Below are positions 32,543-41,049 of a stretch of 64,000 nt of DNA, piece by piece. Origin of the DNA: CAZKWG01 sp964615375 (GTDB taxonomy: Bacteria > Myxococcota_A > UBA796 > CAZKWG01); NCBI GenBank assembly GCA_964615375.1, contig CAZTOW010000028.1, positions 62,001 to 126,000 on the forward strand, read 5' to 3'. Made by a program: the position numbers and the translations under genes. A model generated the notes under the pieces. The model had not been told where the DNA came from. It saw nothing but the letters and a program-made list of their open reading frames with translations, and searched no databases. Every line of letters begins with the position of its first letter. Position 1 is the stretch's first letter.

Positions 32543-34947
32543 CGCTCGGGGACCGGGACCTCCACCGCCTTCTGCGGCAGCGGCGCGTCCAGCCGCTCCT
32601 GGTACGCGCGCGCCTCCTTGCGCCGGTCCTGGCGCTCCAGCTCGCGGATCATCACGCGGAGGGCGGCGCGATCCCCCGGATCCTCGGCGATGATAGTCTC
32701 CAGCGCCCGCATCCCCGCCGGGTCGCCCAGCGCGATCTTCGCCCGCGCCAGCCCGAGCCGCGCCCGCCGCTCCTTCGGCCCGCACTCGGTGAGCGCGCGC
32801 TCGAAGCCCTGCCGAGCCTGCTCGAAGCTGCGCTGGGCGAAGGCGATCTCCGCGCCCACGATGGTCTCCCGGCAGGAGCCCACGATCTGGGGGAGCAGCG
32901 CTTCGGCCTCCTCCGTCCGATCCCAGCGCAGCAGCGCGCCCGCCAGCTCCACGGCGAGCTCGGGCTCCAGGTCCACCGCGCGCCGGTAGAAGCGCTCCGC
33001 GGTGTGCGTGTCTCTGCGCTCCTCCGCCACCTTCGCCGCCGTGAGCCAGCGATCCGCCCGCAGCGGCAACACGCGGTCCGCCCGCGCGCTGAGCTCGAGC
33101 TCGCTGGTGAGCGCCTCCCGCAAGAAAGGCGCAGAGTCGCCCGGCAGATCCAGCGAGAGCGCCGCCTGCCAGGCCGCCGCCCCTCCGATGAGGTCGCCGC
33201 GATCGTCCCGCAGGCGGGCGAGGTCGCGCCAGGCCCAGGGCACCCGCGGCGTCACCACCGTCGCCGCCTGGAGCGCCTGCTCCGCGCCGTCCGCGTCGCC
33301 CAGCACGCGCCGCAGCCTCCCCAGCTTCTGCAGGGGCTCCCGCCGCGTGGGCGCCCGCCGGGCCGCCTCCTCGTACCAGGAGAGGGCCGTGGCCGCGAGC
33401 CCCGCGCGCGCGTCGCCGTCCTGCTCCTCCAGCGCCAGCGTGATCGCCTCGTCCCCCAACGCCAGCGCGTCGCCCACGGGGGCCCAGTCCGAGCGCGTCG
33501 GCTCCAGGACCCGCAGCCCCCCGGCGAAGACCGTCGCCAGCAGCGCCGGCAGCGCCAGCGCCAGGGTCCAACGGGGCCGCCGCGCCGCCCCCTCCCCTAC
33601 AAGCCCCAGCGCCACCCCGGCGAGGATCGCCGCCAGCAGCGCCACGGCCCCGATGCGCAGCGGGAAGTCGAGCTGCGCGTCCACCCCGAGCGCCAGAAGC
33701 CCGGCCAGCGCCCCCGCCCGCAGCGCCCGCTCCTCCGGCGCCGCCCGCAGCGCGAGCCCCAGCGCCGCGACCAGCCCCACCAGCACCCCCAGCGCCCACA
33801 GCCCCAGCGCCGGGAGCCCGTGCTCGGCCGCCACCTGCAGCGGCTCCTGGTGCGCGTGCGCGGCCGTGCCGAAGTCCACGCTCTGCCGCACCAGCTCGTA
33901 GGCGTCGCCGAAGCCGCCGCCCCCGACCCCGGCGAGCGGCGCGCCCTCGATCATTAGGATCACCTCGCGGTAGAGCTCGCCCCGCCCGGTGAGCAGATCG
34001 CTGTCCCCGCGCTGGATCTGCCGGTAGAGCCCCGGCGCCAGGACCTTCGTGACCGCCAGCGCCACCCGCTCCGGTCCCAGCCCGCCCAACAGCGCCACCG
34101 CCAGCGCCACGACCGCCGCCGCCCCGATCCGCACCCAACGCGCGCCGCAGATCAGCGCCACCGCCAGCGCCGCCACCCCCGCCGACATCGCCGCCGCCCG
34201 CGCCCCCGCCGCGAAGACCCCCAGGGCCAGGAACCCCGCGGACGCCAGCGCAGCCTGCCGCTCCCTCCCCTGCCCGCCCGCCGCCAGGCCCAGCGCCACG
34301 CCCAGGAGGGCCGCCAGGAAGGCGCCCGCGTGGTTCGGGCTCACGAAGGGCGCGAAGAAGGGATCGCGCGCGAAGGAGGGCACCCCCGACACCCACCAGA
34401 TGCTCGCCGCCCCCGTCCCGCGGTGAACGGCCGCGATCACCAGGACCAGCAGCCCCAGGCCCACCAGCCCCCAGCAGAGGCGCCGCGCGAAGCCCGGCCG
34501 CGCCGCCGCCGCCGCCACCCCCGCCGCCAGCGCCAGCAGCGCCCCGGCCAGCCCCCACTCCACCAGCGCGCGCCAGGGATCGAGGGCCAGAGGGTGTGTG
34601 AAATCACCCACAACCTGAACCGCCACCTCCACCGCCTCGGCGAAGCCCGGCTGCAGCCGCGCGCGCCCCGCCGCGTCCAGCGGCAGCGCCCCCAGCGCCC
34701 CCCAGGCCCAGCCCAGCGCCGCCAGGCTGAGCGCGATCCCCGCGCCCCGTCCCGCCCGTCCTCCCGGCGCCGTGAGCGCGAGCGCGGGCCCCAGCAGCCC
34801 CGCCCCCAGCGCGAGCGCCAGCCGATGATCGGGCCTCACCGTGCCGAAGGGGAGGAGAGCCAGCAGCAGCAGCAGCGACACCACCAGCGCAAGGTTGACC
34901 GGATCCTTGCGGAAGGGGGGGTGGGCGTCCTTGGCCGTCGGTGTCAT
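32539..34947 (-). CDS. O-antigen ligase/polymerase-like membrane protein with C-terminal TPR region
   Basis: 802 aa. Residues 1-460 hold about a dozen hydrophobic helices. A large external loop contains FVSPNHAGAFLAALLGVALG and RGELYREVILMIEGAPLAGVGGGGFG, the Wzy_C hallmark of O-antigen ligases and polymerases. From about 480 the protein is soluble and made of TPR-like helix pairs (ALSWYEEAARRAPTRREPLQKLGRLRRVLGDADGAEQALQAA). Beside a Wzz/BY-kinase, sulfotransferase and flippase it most likely polymerises or ligates the same surface polysaccharide. Confidence 0.85.
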   Translation of the reverse strand: MTPTAKDAHPPFRKDPVNLALVVSLLLLLALLPFGTVRPDHRLALALGAGLLGPALALTAPGGRAGRGAGIALSLAALGWAWGALGALPLDAAGRARLQPGFAEAVEVAVQVVGDFTHPLALDPWRALVEWGLAGALLALAAGVAAAAARPGFARRLCWGLVGLGLLVLVIAAVHRGTGAASIWWVSGVPSFARDPFFAPFVSPNHAGAFLAALLGVALGLAAGGQGRERQAALASAGFLALGVFAAGARAAAMSAGVAALAVALICGARWVRIGAAAVVALAVALLGGLGPERVALAVTKVLAPGLYRQIQRGDSDLLTGRGELYREVILMIEGAPLAGVGGGGFGDAYELVRQSVDFGTAAHAHQEPLQVAAEHGLPALGLWALGVLVGLVAALGLALRAAPEERALRAGALAGLLALGVDAQLDFPLRIGAVALLAAILAGVALGLVGEGAARRPRWTLALALPALLATVFAGGLRVLEPTRSDWAPVGDALALGDEAITLALEEQDGDARAGLAATALSWYEEAARRAPTRREPLQKLGRLRRVLGDADGAEQALQAATVVTPRVPWAWRDLARLRDDRGDLIGGAAAWQAALSLDLPGDSAPFLREALTSELELSARADRVLPLRADRWLTAAKVAEERRDTHTAERFYRRAVDLEPELAVELAGALLRWDRTEEAEALLPQIVGSCRETIVGAEIAFAQRSFEQARQGFERALTECGPKERRARLGLARAKIALGDPAGMRALETIIAEDPGDRAALRVMIRELERQDRRKEARAYQERLDAPLPQKAVEVPVPER

Positions 34948-34960
34948 CGTGTGCTAGCTT
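34931..34960 (+). promoter_or_regulatory. Candidate promoter of the exopolysaccharide genes
   Basis: TTGGCC, 18 bp, TAGCTT. The expected start near 34967 leaves about 50 nt to ATG 35016. It overlaps the 5' end of the divergent gene. Confidence 0.45.
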
Positions 34961-34981
34961 AACCCCGGCCTGCCCGACCTC

Positions 34982-35014
34982 GAGTCAAGGCGCGGTCATC
35001 CTGGAGTCAAGGCG
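34982..35014. promoter_or_regulatory. Direct repeat GAGTCAAGGCG x2, 22-bp period
   Basis: Identical 11-mers at 34982-34992 and 35004-35014 lie between the divergent polysaccharide genes, two helical turns apart on the same DNA face. The second abuts ATG 35016. Confidence 0.5.
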
Positions 35015-35015
35015 G

Positions 35016-37160
35016 ATGGATTCCGAGAACGAGAGCCGGCGCGAAGCCACCCTACTCAAGTACTTCGGGATCCTGCGCAAGCGCTGGGCGATCATCGCCA
35101 CCTTCGCGGGAGCCCTCTTCATCAGCGCGCTCGTGGTCTCGCTCATCTCCACCCCCTACTACGAGTCCACGGCGACGCTGGAGATCCGCCCGAAGGCGCC
35201 CTCCGTCCTGAACATGCAGGAGGTCTCCGAGGTGGTGGACGTCTCCACCCCCGACGAGCGCCGCGCCTACTACGCCACGCAGTACTCGATCATCCAGAGC
35301 CGCACCGTCATCGAAGAGGTCCTGCGTCGCCTGCGCGAGGAGCATGGCGTCGTCGAGTTCGACGAGGTGGACGACCCCGTCAAGGCGTTCACGGCGATGT
35401 TCTCCTTCGAGCCCGAGATGAGCTCGTTCCTGGTCCACATCCACATCGAGCACCCCGAGCCCGAGACCGCCGCCCTCTACGCCAACACGCTCGCCCACAC
35501 CTACATGGACCTGAACCTGAAGCGCTCGCTGGAGGCCAGCGAGAACGCCTTCAAGTTCCTCACGGACCTCCAGACCAGCTACCAGGAGACCAAGCGCAAG
35601 TCCGACGAGGCCCTGTTCGACTTCAAGGTGAAGAACGATCTCGTGGGCGCCGACGAGCGCCGGCAGATCATCTTCGAGAACCTCGAGCAGCTCCAGCAGG
35701 CCTGGACCAAGGCCAACGTCGAGCGCGTGGAGCTCGAGGCGGTCACGCAAGGCAGCGTGAACCTGGCCCGCTCCGACGACTGGCTGGGCCTCGCCAACTA
35801 CCTCTCCAAGCAGGACCAGGTGCTCGAGGACCGGCTCCAGAGCCTGCGCACGCGCCAGCAGGAGCAGGCGGCCCTCCAGGCCCGCTACCTGGACAAGCAC
35901 CCCTCGGTGCAGCAGGTGGAGACCGAGATCCGGGCGCTCGAGCTCCAGATCCGACGGCAGGTGGAGGAGATCCTGGAGGGCCTGAAGGCCCGGCTCCAGG
36001 TCACGCGGGACCGTGAGGTCGCGCTGAAGCAGGCGATCGAGGCCGCCAAGGTCGAGGTCAAGGAGCTGGACCGCAAGCTGCTGGACTTCAACAACCTCAA
36101 GGCCGAGGCGGAGAAGAACGACGTCTTCTTCCGCACCCTGGACCAGCGCCGCTCCGAGGTGGACCTGGAGAAGGTGGTCGAGGCCAACAACGTGCAGTTC
36201 GTGGACGAGGCCATCCCCACCTTCGAGCCCGTCCGCCCCCGCCTCTCCCGCAACCTGCCGGTCGCCCTCTTCATCGGGCTGATGGGCGGCGTCGCCCTCG
36301 CCTTCTTCATGGAGTACATCGACCGCACCATCAAGGGCCCCGAGGACGTGGAGGCGCTCATCGGCGTGCCCGCGCTCGGCCCGGTGCCCATGCTCTCCCC
36401 GCAGGACCTGGACGGGCTCAGCGAGCTGGACCGCAACCTCTTCGTGTACGCGCGGCCCAAGTCGCAGGTGGCGGAGCGCCTCCGGGACATCCGCACCAAC
36501 GTGCTCTTCCGCACGCCCGACCACCGCCAGCGCCGCCTGCTGATCACGAGCGCGCTGCCGCTGGAGGGCAAGAGCTTCATCTCGTCCAACCTCTGCGCCA
36601 TCATCGCGATGACCGGGCACCGCATCCTGCTCATCGACGCGGACCTGCGGCGCCCCACCCAGCACAAGCTCTTCCAGCTCGACGCCACGCTCGGGCTCTC
36701 CAGCGTGCTGCTGGGCGAGGCCACGCTCGAGCAGGCCATCCAGCGCACCCACGTCCCCAACCTGGACATCCTGGTGGGCGGGCCGCTGCTGCGCCCCTCG
36801 CAGAGCCCCGCCGAGCTCTTCGACTCCGAGCTGATGGTGGAGTTCCTGAACTCGATCACCGGCTACGACATCGTGGTCATCGACTCCTCGCCGATCGGCG
36901 CCGTCTCCGACCCGCTCATCCTGTCCCGCCTGGTGGACGGCGTGCTGATGGTGGTCTTCTCCAACCAGACGCCGCGCGACCTGGTCGTCCAGACCAGCTC
37001 CAAGCTCAAGGAGATGCACGCCAACCTGCTCGGCGCCATCGTCAACAAGTTCGACTACCGGCGCTCCGGCTACGGCTACGGCTACGGCTACAACTACGCC
37101 TACGGCTACGGCTACTACGGCGAGGACCAGGAGGAGGCCAAGGCGCCTCCGAAGGCCTGA
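35016..37160 (+). CDS. Wzz/Wzc-type polysaccharide co-polymerase with BY-kinase domain
   Basis: 714 aa from ATG 35016. Two membrane helices (about 24-46 and 417-437) flank a periplasmic Wzz region with long coiled coils. The cytosolic kinase has Walker A LPLEGKSFISS (about 513), Walker A' LLIDADLRRP (about 537) and Walker B VVIDSSPI (about 618). The C-terminus ends in a Gly-Tyr tail with 9 Tyr in about 20 residues (682-703), the usual autophosphorylation cluster. It controls chain length and export in Wzx/Wzy pathways. It heads the sulfotransferase-flippase operon. Confidence 0.93.
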   Translation: MDSENESRREATLLKYFGILRKRWAIIATFAGALFISALVVSLISTPYYESTATLEIRPKAPSVLNMQEVSEVVDVSTPDERRAYYATQYSIIQSRTVIEEVLRRLREEHGVVEFDEVDDPVKAFTAMFSFEPEMSSFLVHIHIEHPEPETAALYANTLAHTYMDLNLKRSLEASENAFKFLTDLQTSYQETKRKSDEALFDFKVKNDLVGADERRQIIFENLEQLQQAWTKANVERVELEAVTQGSVNLARSDDWLGLANYLSKQDQVLEDRLQSLRTRQQEQAALQARYLDKHPSVQQVETEIRALELQIRRQVEEILEGLKARLQVTRDREVALKQAIEAAKVEVKELDRKLLDFNNLKAEAEKNDVFFRTLDQRRSEVDLEKVVEANNVQFVDEAIPTFEPVRPRLSRNLPVALFIGLMGGVALAFFMEYIDRTIKGPEDVEALIGVPALGPVPMLSPQDLDGLSELDRNLFVYARPKSQVAERLRDIRTNVLFRTPDHRQRRLLITSALPLEGKSFISSNLCAIIAMTGHRILLIDADLRRPTQHKLFQLDATLGLSSVLLGEATLEQAIQRTHVPNLDILVGGPLLRPSQSPAELFDSELMVEFLNSITGYDIVVIDSSPIGAVSDPLILSRLVDGVLMVVFSNQTPRDLVVQTSSKLKEMHANLLGAIVNKFDYRRSGYGYGYGYNYAYGYGYYGEDQEEAKAPPKA

Positions 37161-37176
37161 TGGGGGACGGGGGAGC

Positions 37177-38091
37177 ATGAAGCGGCCGGACTTCTTCCTG
37201 GTGGGCGCGCCCAAATGCGGGACCTCGCTCATGGACACCTTCCTGGGTCGGCACCCGGACCTGTTCATGCCGACCAAGGAGCTGCACTTCTTCGGGGCGG
37301 ACCTCGGCTTCAACACCCCGGCCCGCACCCTGGACAACTACCTGGGCTTCTTCGAGGACGCGCCCTCGGACGCCCGCGCGGGCGAGAGCTCCACCTGGTA
37401 CCTCTACTCGCGGTCGGCGGCCCGGGAGATCCGGGACTTCTGCCCCGACGCCCAGATCCTCATCATGCTGCGCAACCCGGTCAGCATGCTGCACTCGCTG
37501 CACAGCCACCTGCTGTTCACGGGCAACGAGGACCTCGCTGACTTCGGCGAGGCCATCGACGCCGAGCCGGACCGCCGCGCCGGGCGCCGCATCCCGGCCA
37601 ACTCCTTCCCGCAGGGCGCGCTGCTCTACAGCGAGGTGGCCCGCTTCTCCGAGCAGGTGGCCCGCTACTACGAGATCTTCGGCCGCGAGCGGGTCAAGGT
37701 CATCCTGGCCGACGACTTCAAGAAGGACAACGCGGGCGTCTACCTGGACGTGCTGCGCTTCCTGGGCGCGCGGACCGAGGGGCTGGATCTGGAGGCCATC
37801 CTGGCCCAGGACGCCTGGACGCGCAACGAGAACAAGGCGCCGCGCAGCCGGATGATCCTGCGCTTCCTCAAGCTGCCCACCAACCAGGCCGTGCTCCGCG
37901 GGCTCGCCCCCAGCCCCGTCCCCGGCTGGCGCTTCGTGCTGCGCGGGCTCCGCCGCCTGAACATCCGCTACGGCGAGCGCCCGCCCATGTCGGAGGACGT
38001 CAAGCGCCGGCTCACCGAGCAGATGGCGCCGGAGGTGCGCGCGCTCGGCCAGCTCATCGGCCGCGACCTCTCGCGCTGGAGCCAGGTGTGA
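37177..38091 (+). CDS. PAPS-dependent sulfotransferase
   Basis: 304 aa. The 5'-phosphosulfate loop is FFLVGAPKCGTSLMDTFLGRHPDLFM at the N-terminus. The 3'-phosphate block is ILIMLRNPVSMLHSLHSHLL near residue 90. The typical mid-region RYYEIFGRERVKVILADDFKKD is present. The family transfers sulfate from PAPS to hydroxyl or amino groups of sugars. Its position between the BY-kinase and the flippase suggests it sulfates the polysaccharide or its repeat unit. It starts 16 nt after the kinase stop. Confidence 0.9.
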   Translation: MKRPDFFLVGAPKCGTSLMDTFLGRHPDLFMPTKELHFFGADLGFNTPARTLDNYLGFFEDAPSDARAGESSTWYLYSRSAAREIRDFCPDAQILIMLRNPVSMLHSLHSHLLFTGNEDLADFGEAIDAEPDRRAGRRIPANSFPQGALLYSEVARFSEQVARYYEIFGRERVKVILADDFKKDNAGVYLDVLRFLGARTEGLDLEAILAQDAWTRNENKAPRSRMILRFLKLPTNQAVLRGLAPSPVPGWRFVLRGLRRLNIRYGERPPMSEDVKRRLTEQMAPEVRALGQLIGRDLSRWSQV

Positions 38092-38098
38092 GCCTGCC

Positions 38099-39643
38099 AT
38101 GAGCCCAAGGCCCGAGGAGCGGCCCGGACCCACGGCCGGGGGTGGCGCGCTCGAGGAGGCGGCGAGCGTCGCGAAGGGCTCGGGCATCGCCATGGCCGGC
38201 GCGCTCATCAACCGTGGGTTGCGCCTCATCAACACCTGGCAGCTCTCGGGCGCGCTCGGGGTCTACCACTTCGGGTTGTACACCTCGGTCACCACCGTGG
38301 TGAACATCCTCTCCTACTTCGGGCCGCTGGGCACCAACTCGGGCGTGGTGCTCTTCGGCTCGCGCTACCTGGGCTCGGGCGACAACGGTCGGCTCAAGGG
38401 CGCCCTGCTGGCCTGCTTCGGGCTCGCCGCCCTCTCGGGCACCGCGCTGTCGGCGGTCTACATCGCCGCCGCCCTGCTCTGGCCCTGGTCGGCGGAGAAG
38501 GCCGAGCTCGGGGCCCTCCTGCCCTGGGGCGCGCTCTCCATCACCGCCTGGAGCGTGCTGCTGGTGGCCGTCAACGCGCTCCGCGTGGCCCGCGACGCCC
38601 GCGCCCAGACCTCCGTCTACAACATCACCCTGCCCGTGCTGCTCACCACGCTCAGCGTCGCCGCCACCGCGGCGGGCTTTGGCGTGCGCGGCGCCCTCCT
38701 GGCCTTCGGCCTCGCCCACCTGCTGACGTTTGGCGAGGCCATGGTGCGCTTCTGGCGGCACTTCGGGCCCGTGCTGCGCGACCGCTCCATCCGCGCCGAG
38801 CTGGAGCTGGGACCTCTGCTGCGCTTCTCCATCCCCGAGAGCCTCAGCTCCATGCTCTTCCGGCTCACGCAGTGGATGGACCAGCTCCAGCTCACCGTGC
38901 AGTCCACCCCCGATCAGGTCGGCATCTACAAGGTGGCCAGCGCCATGGCCATGGTCGGCAGCGTGCCCGCCGCGGCGCTCTCCTCCATCTTCAACGCCAC
39001 CGCCGCCGAGCTCCTCTACCTGGACCAGAAGGACAAGCTGGACCGCGTGCTCAAGGTGGTGACGCGGTGGATCGTGGCGGCGGGCTCGGCGGTGACCATC
39101 GGCATCGTGCTGGGGCAGGACCTGGTCTACGCGATGTTTCAGCCCGAGTACGCGGCCGGGGCCACCAGCCTCGTCGCCCTGCTGATCGGGCAGCTCGTGT
39201 TCACCGCCTGCGTGCCCGCCACCGCCCTCATCCCCATGTCGGGCATGGCGCGGCTGAACCTGATCAACGGCGTCAGCGCCACCCTGCTCAACCTCGGGCT
39301 CAACACCTTCCTCATCCCCCGCTGGGGCTCGCTCGGCGCGTCCGTGGCGACCATGATCACGCTGATCCTCTGGTCGGGCTGGCGCGTGGCGCAGGTCTGG
39401 AAGATGCTCGACTGCTTCCCGCTCACCTGGGGCTCGCTGGGCGTGATGGTCGTGTCGGTCGCCGGCGCCTGGGGTGTTCGGCTCGCGCTCACGCCCTACG
39501 GCCTCGTCGTCCACGGCCTCGCCGCCACGCTCCTGCCGCTGGCCTTCCTCGCCCTCCTGTGGCGGGTGGGGCGCAGCGAGGAGGACGAGATCATCCTGGC
39601 GCCGCTGACGCGGAAGCTGCGGCGGGTGTTCGGGCGGCGGTGA
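38099..39643 (+). CDS. Wzx-like polysaccharide flippase
   Basis: 514 aa with about 14 hydrophobic helices and the MATE/oligosaccharide-flippase layout: N-terminal SGIAMAGALINRGLRLINTWQL, middle QTSVYNITLPVLLTTL and C-terminal SLGASVATMITLILWSGWRVAQ. It carries lipid-linked repeat units across the inner membrane. It starts 7 nt after the sulfotransferase gene. No glycosyltransferase lies in the window, so the sugar-building genes must be elsewhere. Confidence 0.9.
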   Translation: MSPRPEERPGPTAGGGALEEAASVAKGSGIAMAGALINRGLRLINTWQLSGALGVYHFGLYTSVTTVVNILSYFGPLGTNSGVVLFGSRYLGSGDNGRLKGALLACFGLAALSGTALSAVYIAAALLWPWSAEKAELGALLPWGALSITAWSVLLVAVNALRVARDARAQTSVYNITLPVLLTTLSVAATAAGFGVRGALLAFGLAHLLTFGEAMVRFWRHFGPVLRDRSIRAELELGPLLRFSIPESLSSMLFRLTQWMDQLQLTVQSTPDQVGIYKVASAMAMVGSVPAAALSSIFNATAAELLYLDQKDKLDRVLKVVTRWIVAAGSAVTIGIVLGQDLVYAMFQPEYAAGATSLVALLIGQLVFTACVPATALIPMSGMARLNLINGVSATLLNLGLNTFLIPRWGSLGASVATMITLILWSGWRVAQVWKMLDCFPLTWGSLGVMVVSVAGAWGVRLALTPYGLVVHGLAATLLPLAFLALLWRVGRSEEDEIILAPLTRKLRRVFGRR

Positions 39644-39708
39644 GTCAGGGGGCGGGGGTGCCTGCTCCACTCTGGCTCGTCAAGGCAGGCCGAGGCCACA
39701 GGAGGAAT

Positions 39709-39778
39709 TTGAACCGCCAAGGCGCCAAGGACGCCAAGGAGGCACGCACCTGGCGCCCTTGGCGGCTTGGCGGTTCAA
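39709..39778. repeat. Long imperfect inverted repeat of CGCCAAG motifs
   Basis: TTGAACCGCCAAG at 39709 pairs with CTTGGCGGTTCAA ending 39778. The outer 21 bp match but for one position, and CGCCAAGG copies recur inside. It lies between convergent genes and could fold into a stable hairpin that ends transcription from both sides. Gene-end repeats built on this motif are familiar in several high-GC phyla. Confidence 0.7.
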
Positions 39779-39782
39779 GCCC

Positions 39783-40454
39783 TCAGGCCGGCGCGGCCTC
39801 GGCCTCCGGCGCCGCCGCCTCGCCGCGGGTGAAGCGCGGGATCAGGGCCTCGCTCACGCTCTCGTCCACCACGGCGCGAAGGGCGCGGACCAGCTTGCCC
39901 CAGGCGGCGTCGAAGGCGGTGGTGGCGAGATCCTGGGCCTCACCTGCCACCAGGCGAGCCCGAAGGGCGGACTCCACAGCGCCGCTGGCCAGCTCCAGCG
40001 CGTCGGTGGCGGCGGTGAAGGTGGCCTTGCGCTCGTCGCTGGGGCTGAGGTCGGGACGCGCATCCAGGCGGGTGAGGAAGGCGCGGGCTCGGGTGACCTC
40101 CTCGGCGTAGCGCAGGGCCATGAGCTCGGACGGCGACATCCCGCCCAGGAGGGCGCGGTGGAGCTCGTGATCGGCCTTCCCGCTGCTCTCCCGCAGCGAG
40201 AGCATGAGCCGGCGCAGGCTGTTGTCAAAGGCGGTGTCGGCCTCCTCGGCCGCGACGCTGGCGCTCTGCCAGGCCCCGTGCGCGGTGAGCCAGCCCTCGC
40301 GAGCCTCCGTGTACGCGGCGGCGGCCGACGCGAACACGCGGTTGTGCAGATCGGTGACGGTGGGGTCGGCGTCCGCGCTGGAGAGGTGGTCGGTCAGCGC
40401 GCGGAGGATCTGCTCGCGCTCGGCGTGGGTGCGGGGACGGCTGCTCTGAGACAT
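39783..40454 (-). CDS. Helical protein of unknown function
   Basis: 223 aa from ATG 40454, with AGGAG 6 nt upstream. Almost entirely Ala/Leu/Glu/Arg-rich helices (AEREQILRALTDHL, AEEADTAFDNSLRRLMLSLRESSG), without signal peptide or membrane segment. An Ala/Glu/Pro tail ends it. It diverges from the 14-residue-repeat gene with only 67 nt between the starts. No family recognised. Confidence 0.65.
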   Translation of the reverse strand: MSQSSRPRTHAEREQILRALTDHLSSADADPTVTDLHNRVFASAAAAYTEAREGWLTAHGAWQSASVAAEEADTAFDNSLRRLMLSLRESSGKADHELHRALLGGMSPSELMALRYAEEVTRARAFLTRLDARPDLSPSDERKATFTAATDALELASGAVESALRARLVAGEAQDLATTAFDAAWGKLVRALRAVVDESVSEALIPRFTRGEAAAPEAEAAPA

Positions 40455-40521
40455 TGGAGACTCCTGTGAACGCGAGGGGGAAGGCCCGAGGGAGCTCCCC
40501 GAGCGCGCGCAGAGGGTAGTC

Positions 40522-41040
40522 ATGTCGTCTGTCTCGTCATCCGACCGCGGTCGGACAACGCACCTGTCGTTCGATGAAGGCTCCGCGCCGGCGCGCGGGG
40601 CACACAGGAGCCTGGTCGCGTCGTCCGCGCCGGAACAGGGAGCTCCAGGAATGCTCTTCAGGTCGTCTGCGCCTGAATGGAGAGCCCCAGGAACGCTCTT
40701 CAGGTCGTCCGCGCCTGAGCGGCGAGCTCAACAGGCGCTCCTCGAGCCTTCTGCGCCCGAGAGGAGCGCGTGCATGACGCTCTTGACGTCGTCCGCGCAG
40801 GAGCGGAGAGCTCCACAAACGCTCCTCATCTCGTCTGCGCCGGCGCGGAGCGCTCGACACGCGCTCCTCAAGCCTCCCGCGCTCAGACAGAGAGCCCAAC
40901 CAGCGCTCCGCGCGTCCTCCGCGCCGGAGCGGGTAGCGCCAGGACCCTCGCCACCCCGCAGAGCGGGCTCCCAGGGCGTTCAACCGGCGCGGACGATCGG
41001 TCCTCTGCGCGCCTTGACCCTCGATCCCGGGGCGCGGTAG
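40522..41040 (+). CDS. 14-residue tandem-repeat protein of unknown function
   Basis: 172 aa from ATG 40522, with GAGGG 5 nt upstream. After about 19 residues come nine 14-residue units with consensus SSAPERRAPxTLLx. Constant Ala and Leu codons vary at the third base (the second invariant Ala is written gct, gcc or gcg), which supports translation of this strand and frame. The opposite-strand frame over the same DNA would change residues at those sites. It is Pro/Arg/Ser-rich with no signal peptide. The gene ends 9 nt before the next ATG. Coding status is likely but not certain. Confidence 0.5.
   Translation: MSSVSSSDRGRTTHLSFDEGSAPARGAHRSLVASSAPEQGAPGMLFRSSAPEWRAPGTLFRSSAPERRAQQALLEPSAPERSACMTLLTSSAQERRAPQTLLISSAPARSARHALLKPPALRQRAQPALRASSAPERVAPGPSPPRRAGSQGVQPARTIGPLRALTLDPGAR
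40579..40956 (+). repeat. 42-bp tandem repeat array, nine diverged units
   Basis: Units begin at 40579, 40621, 40663, 40705, 40747, 40789, 40831, 40873 and 40915. GCG at the third codon and CTC at the twelfth are nearly invariant. No two units are identical, so the array is old. Confidence 0.85.
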
Positions 41041-41043
41041 GGT
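41014..41043 (+). promoter_or_regulatory. Promoter TTGACC-N18-TAGGGT, leaderless for the gene at 41050
   Basis: The -10 ends at 41043, so transcription should begin at or next to the A of ATG 41050. There is no ribosome site. The -10 overlaps the TAG stop of the repeat-protein gene. Confidence 0.65.
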
Positions 41044-41049
41044 CGGGCC

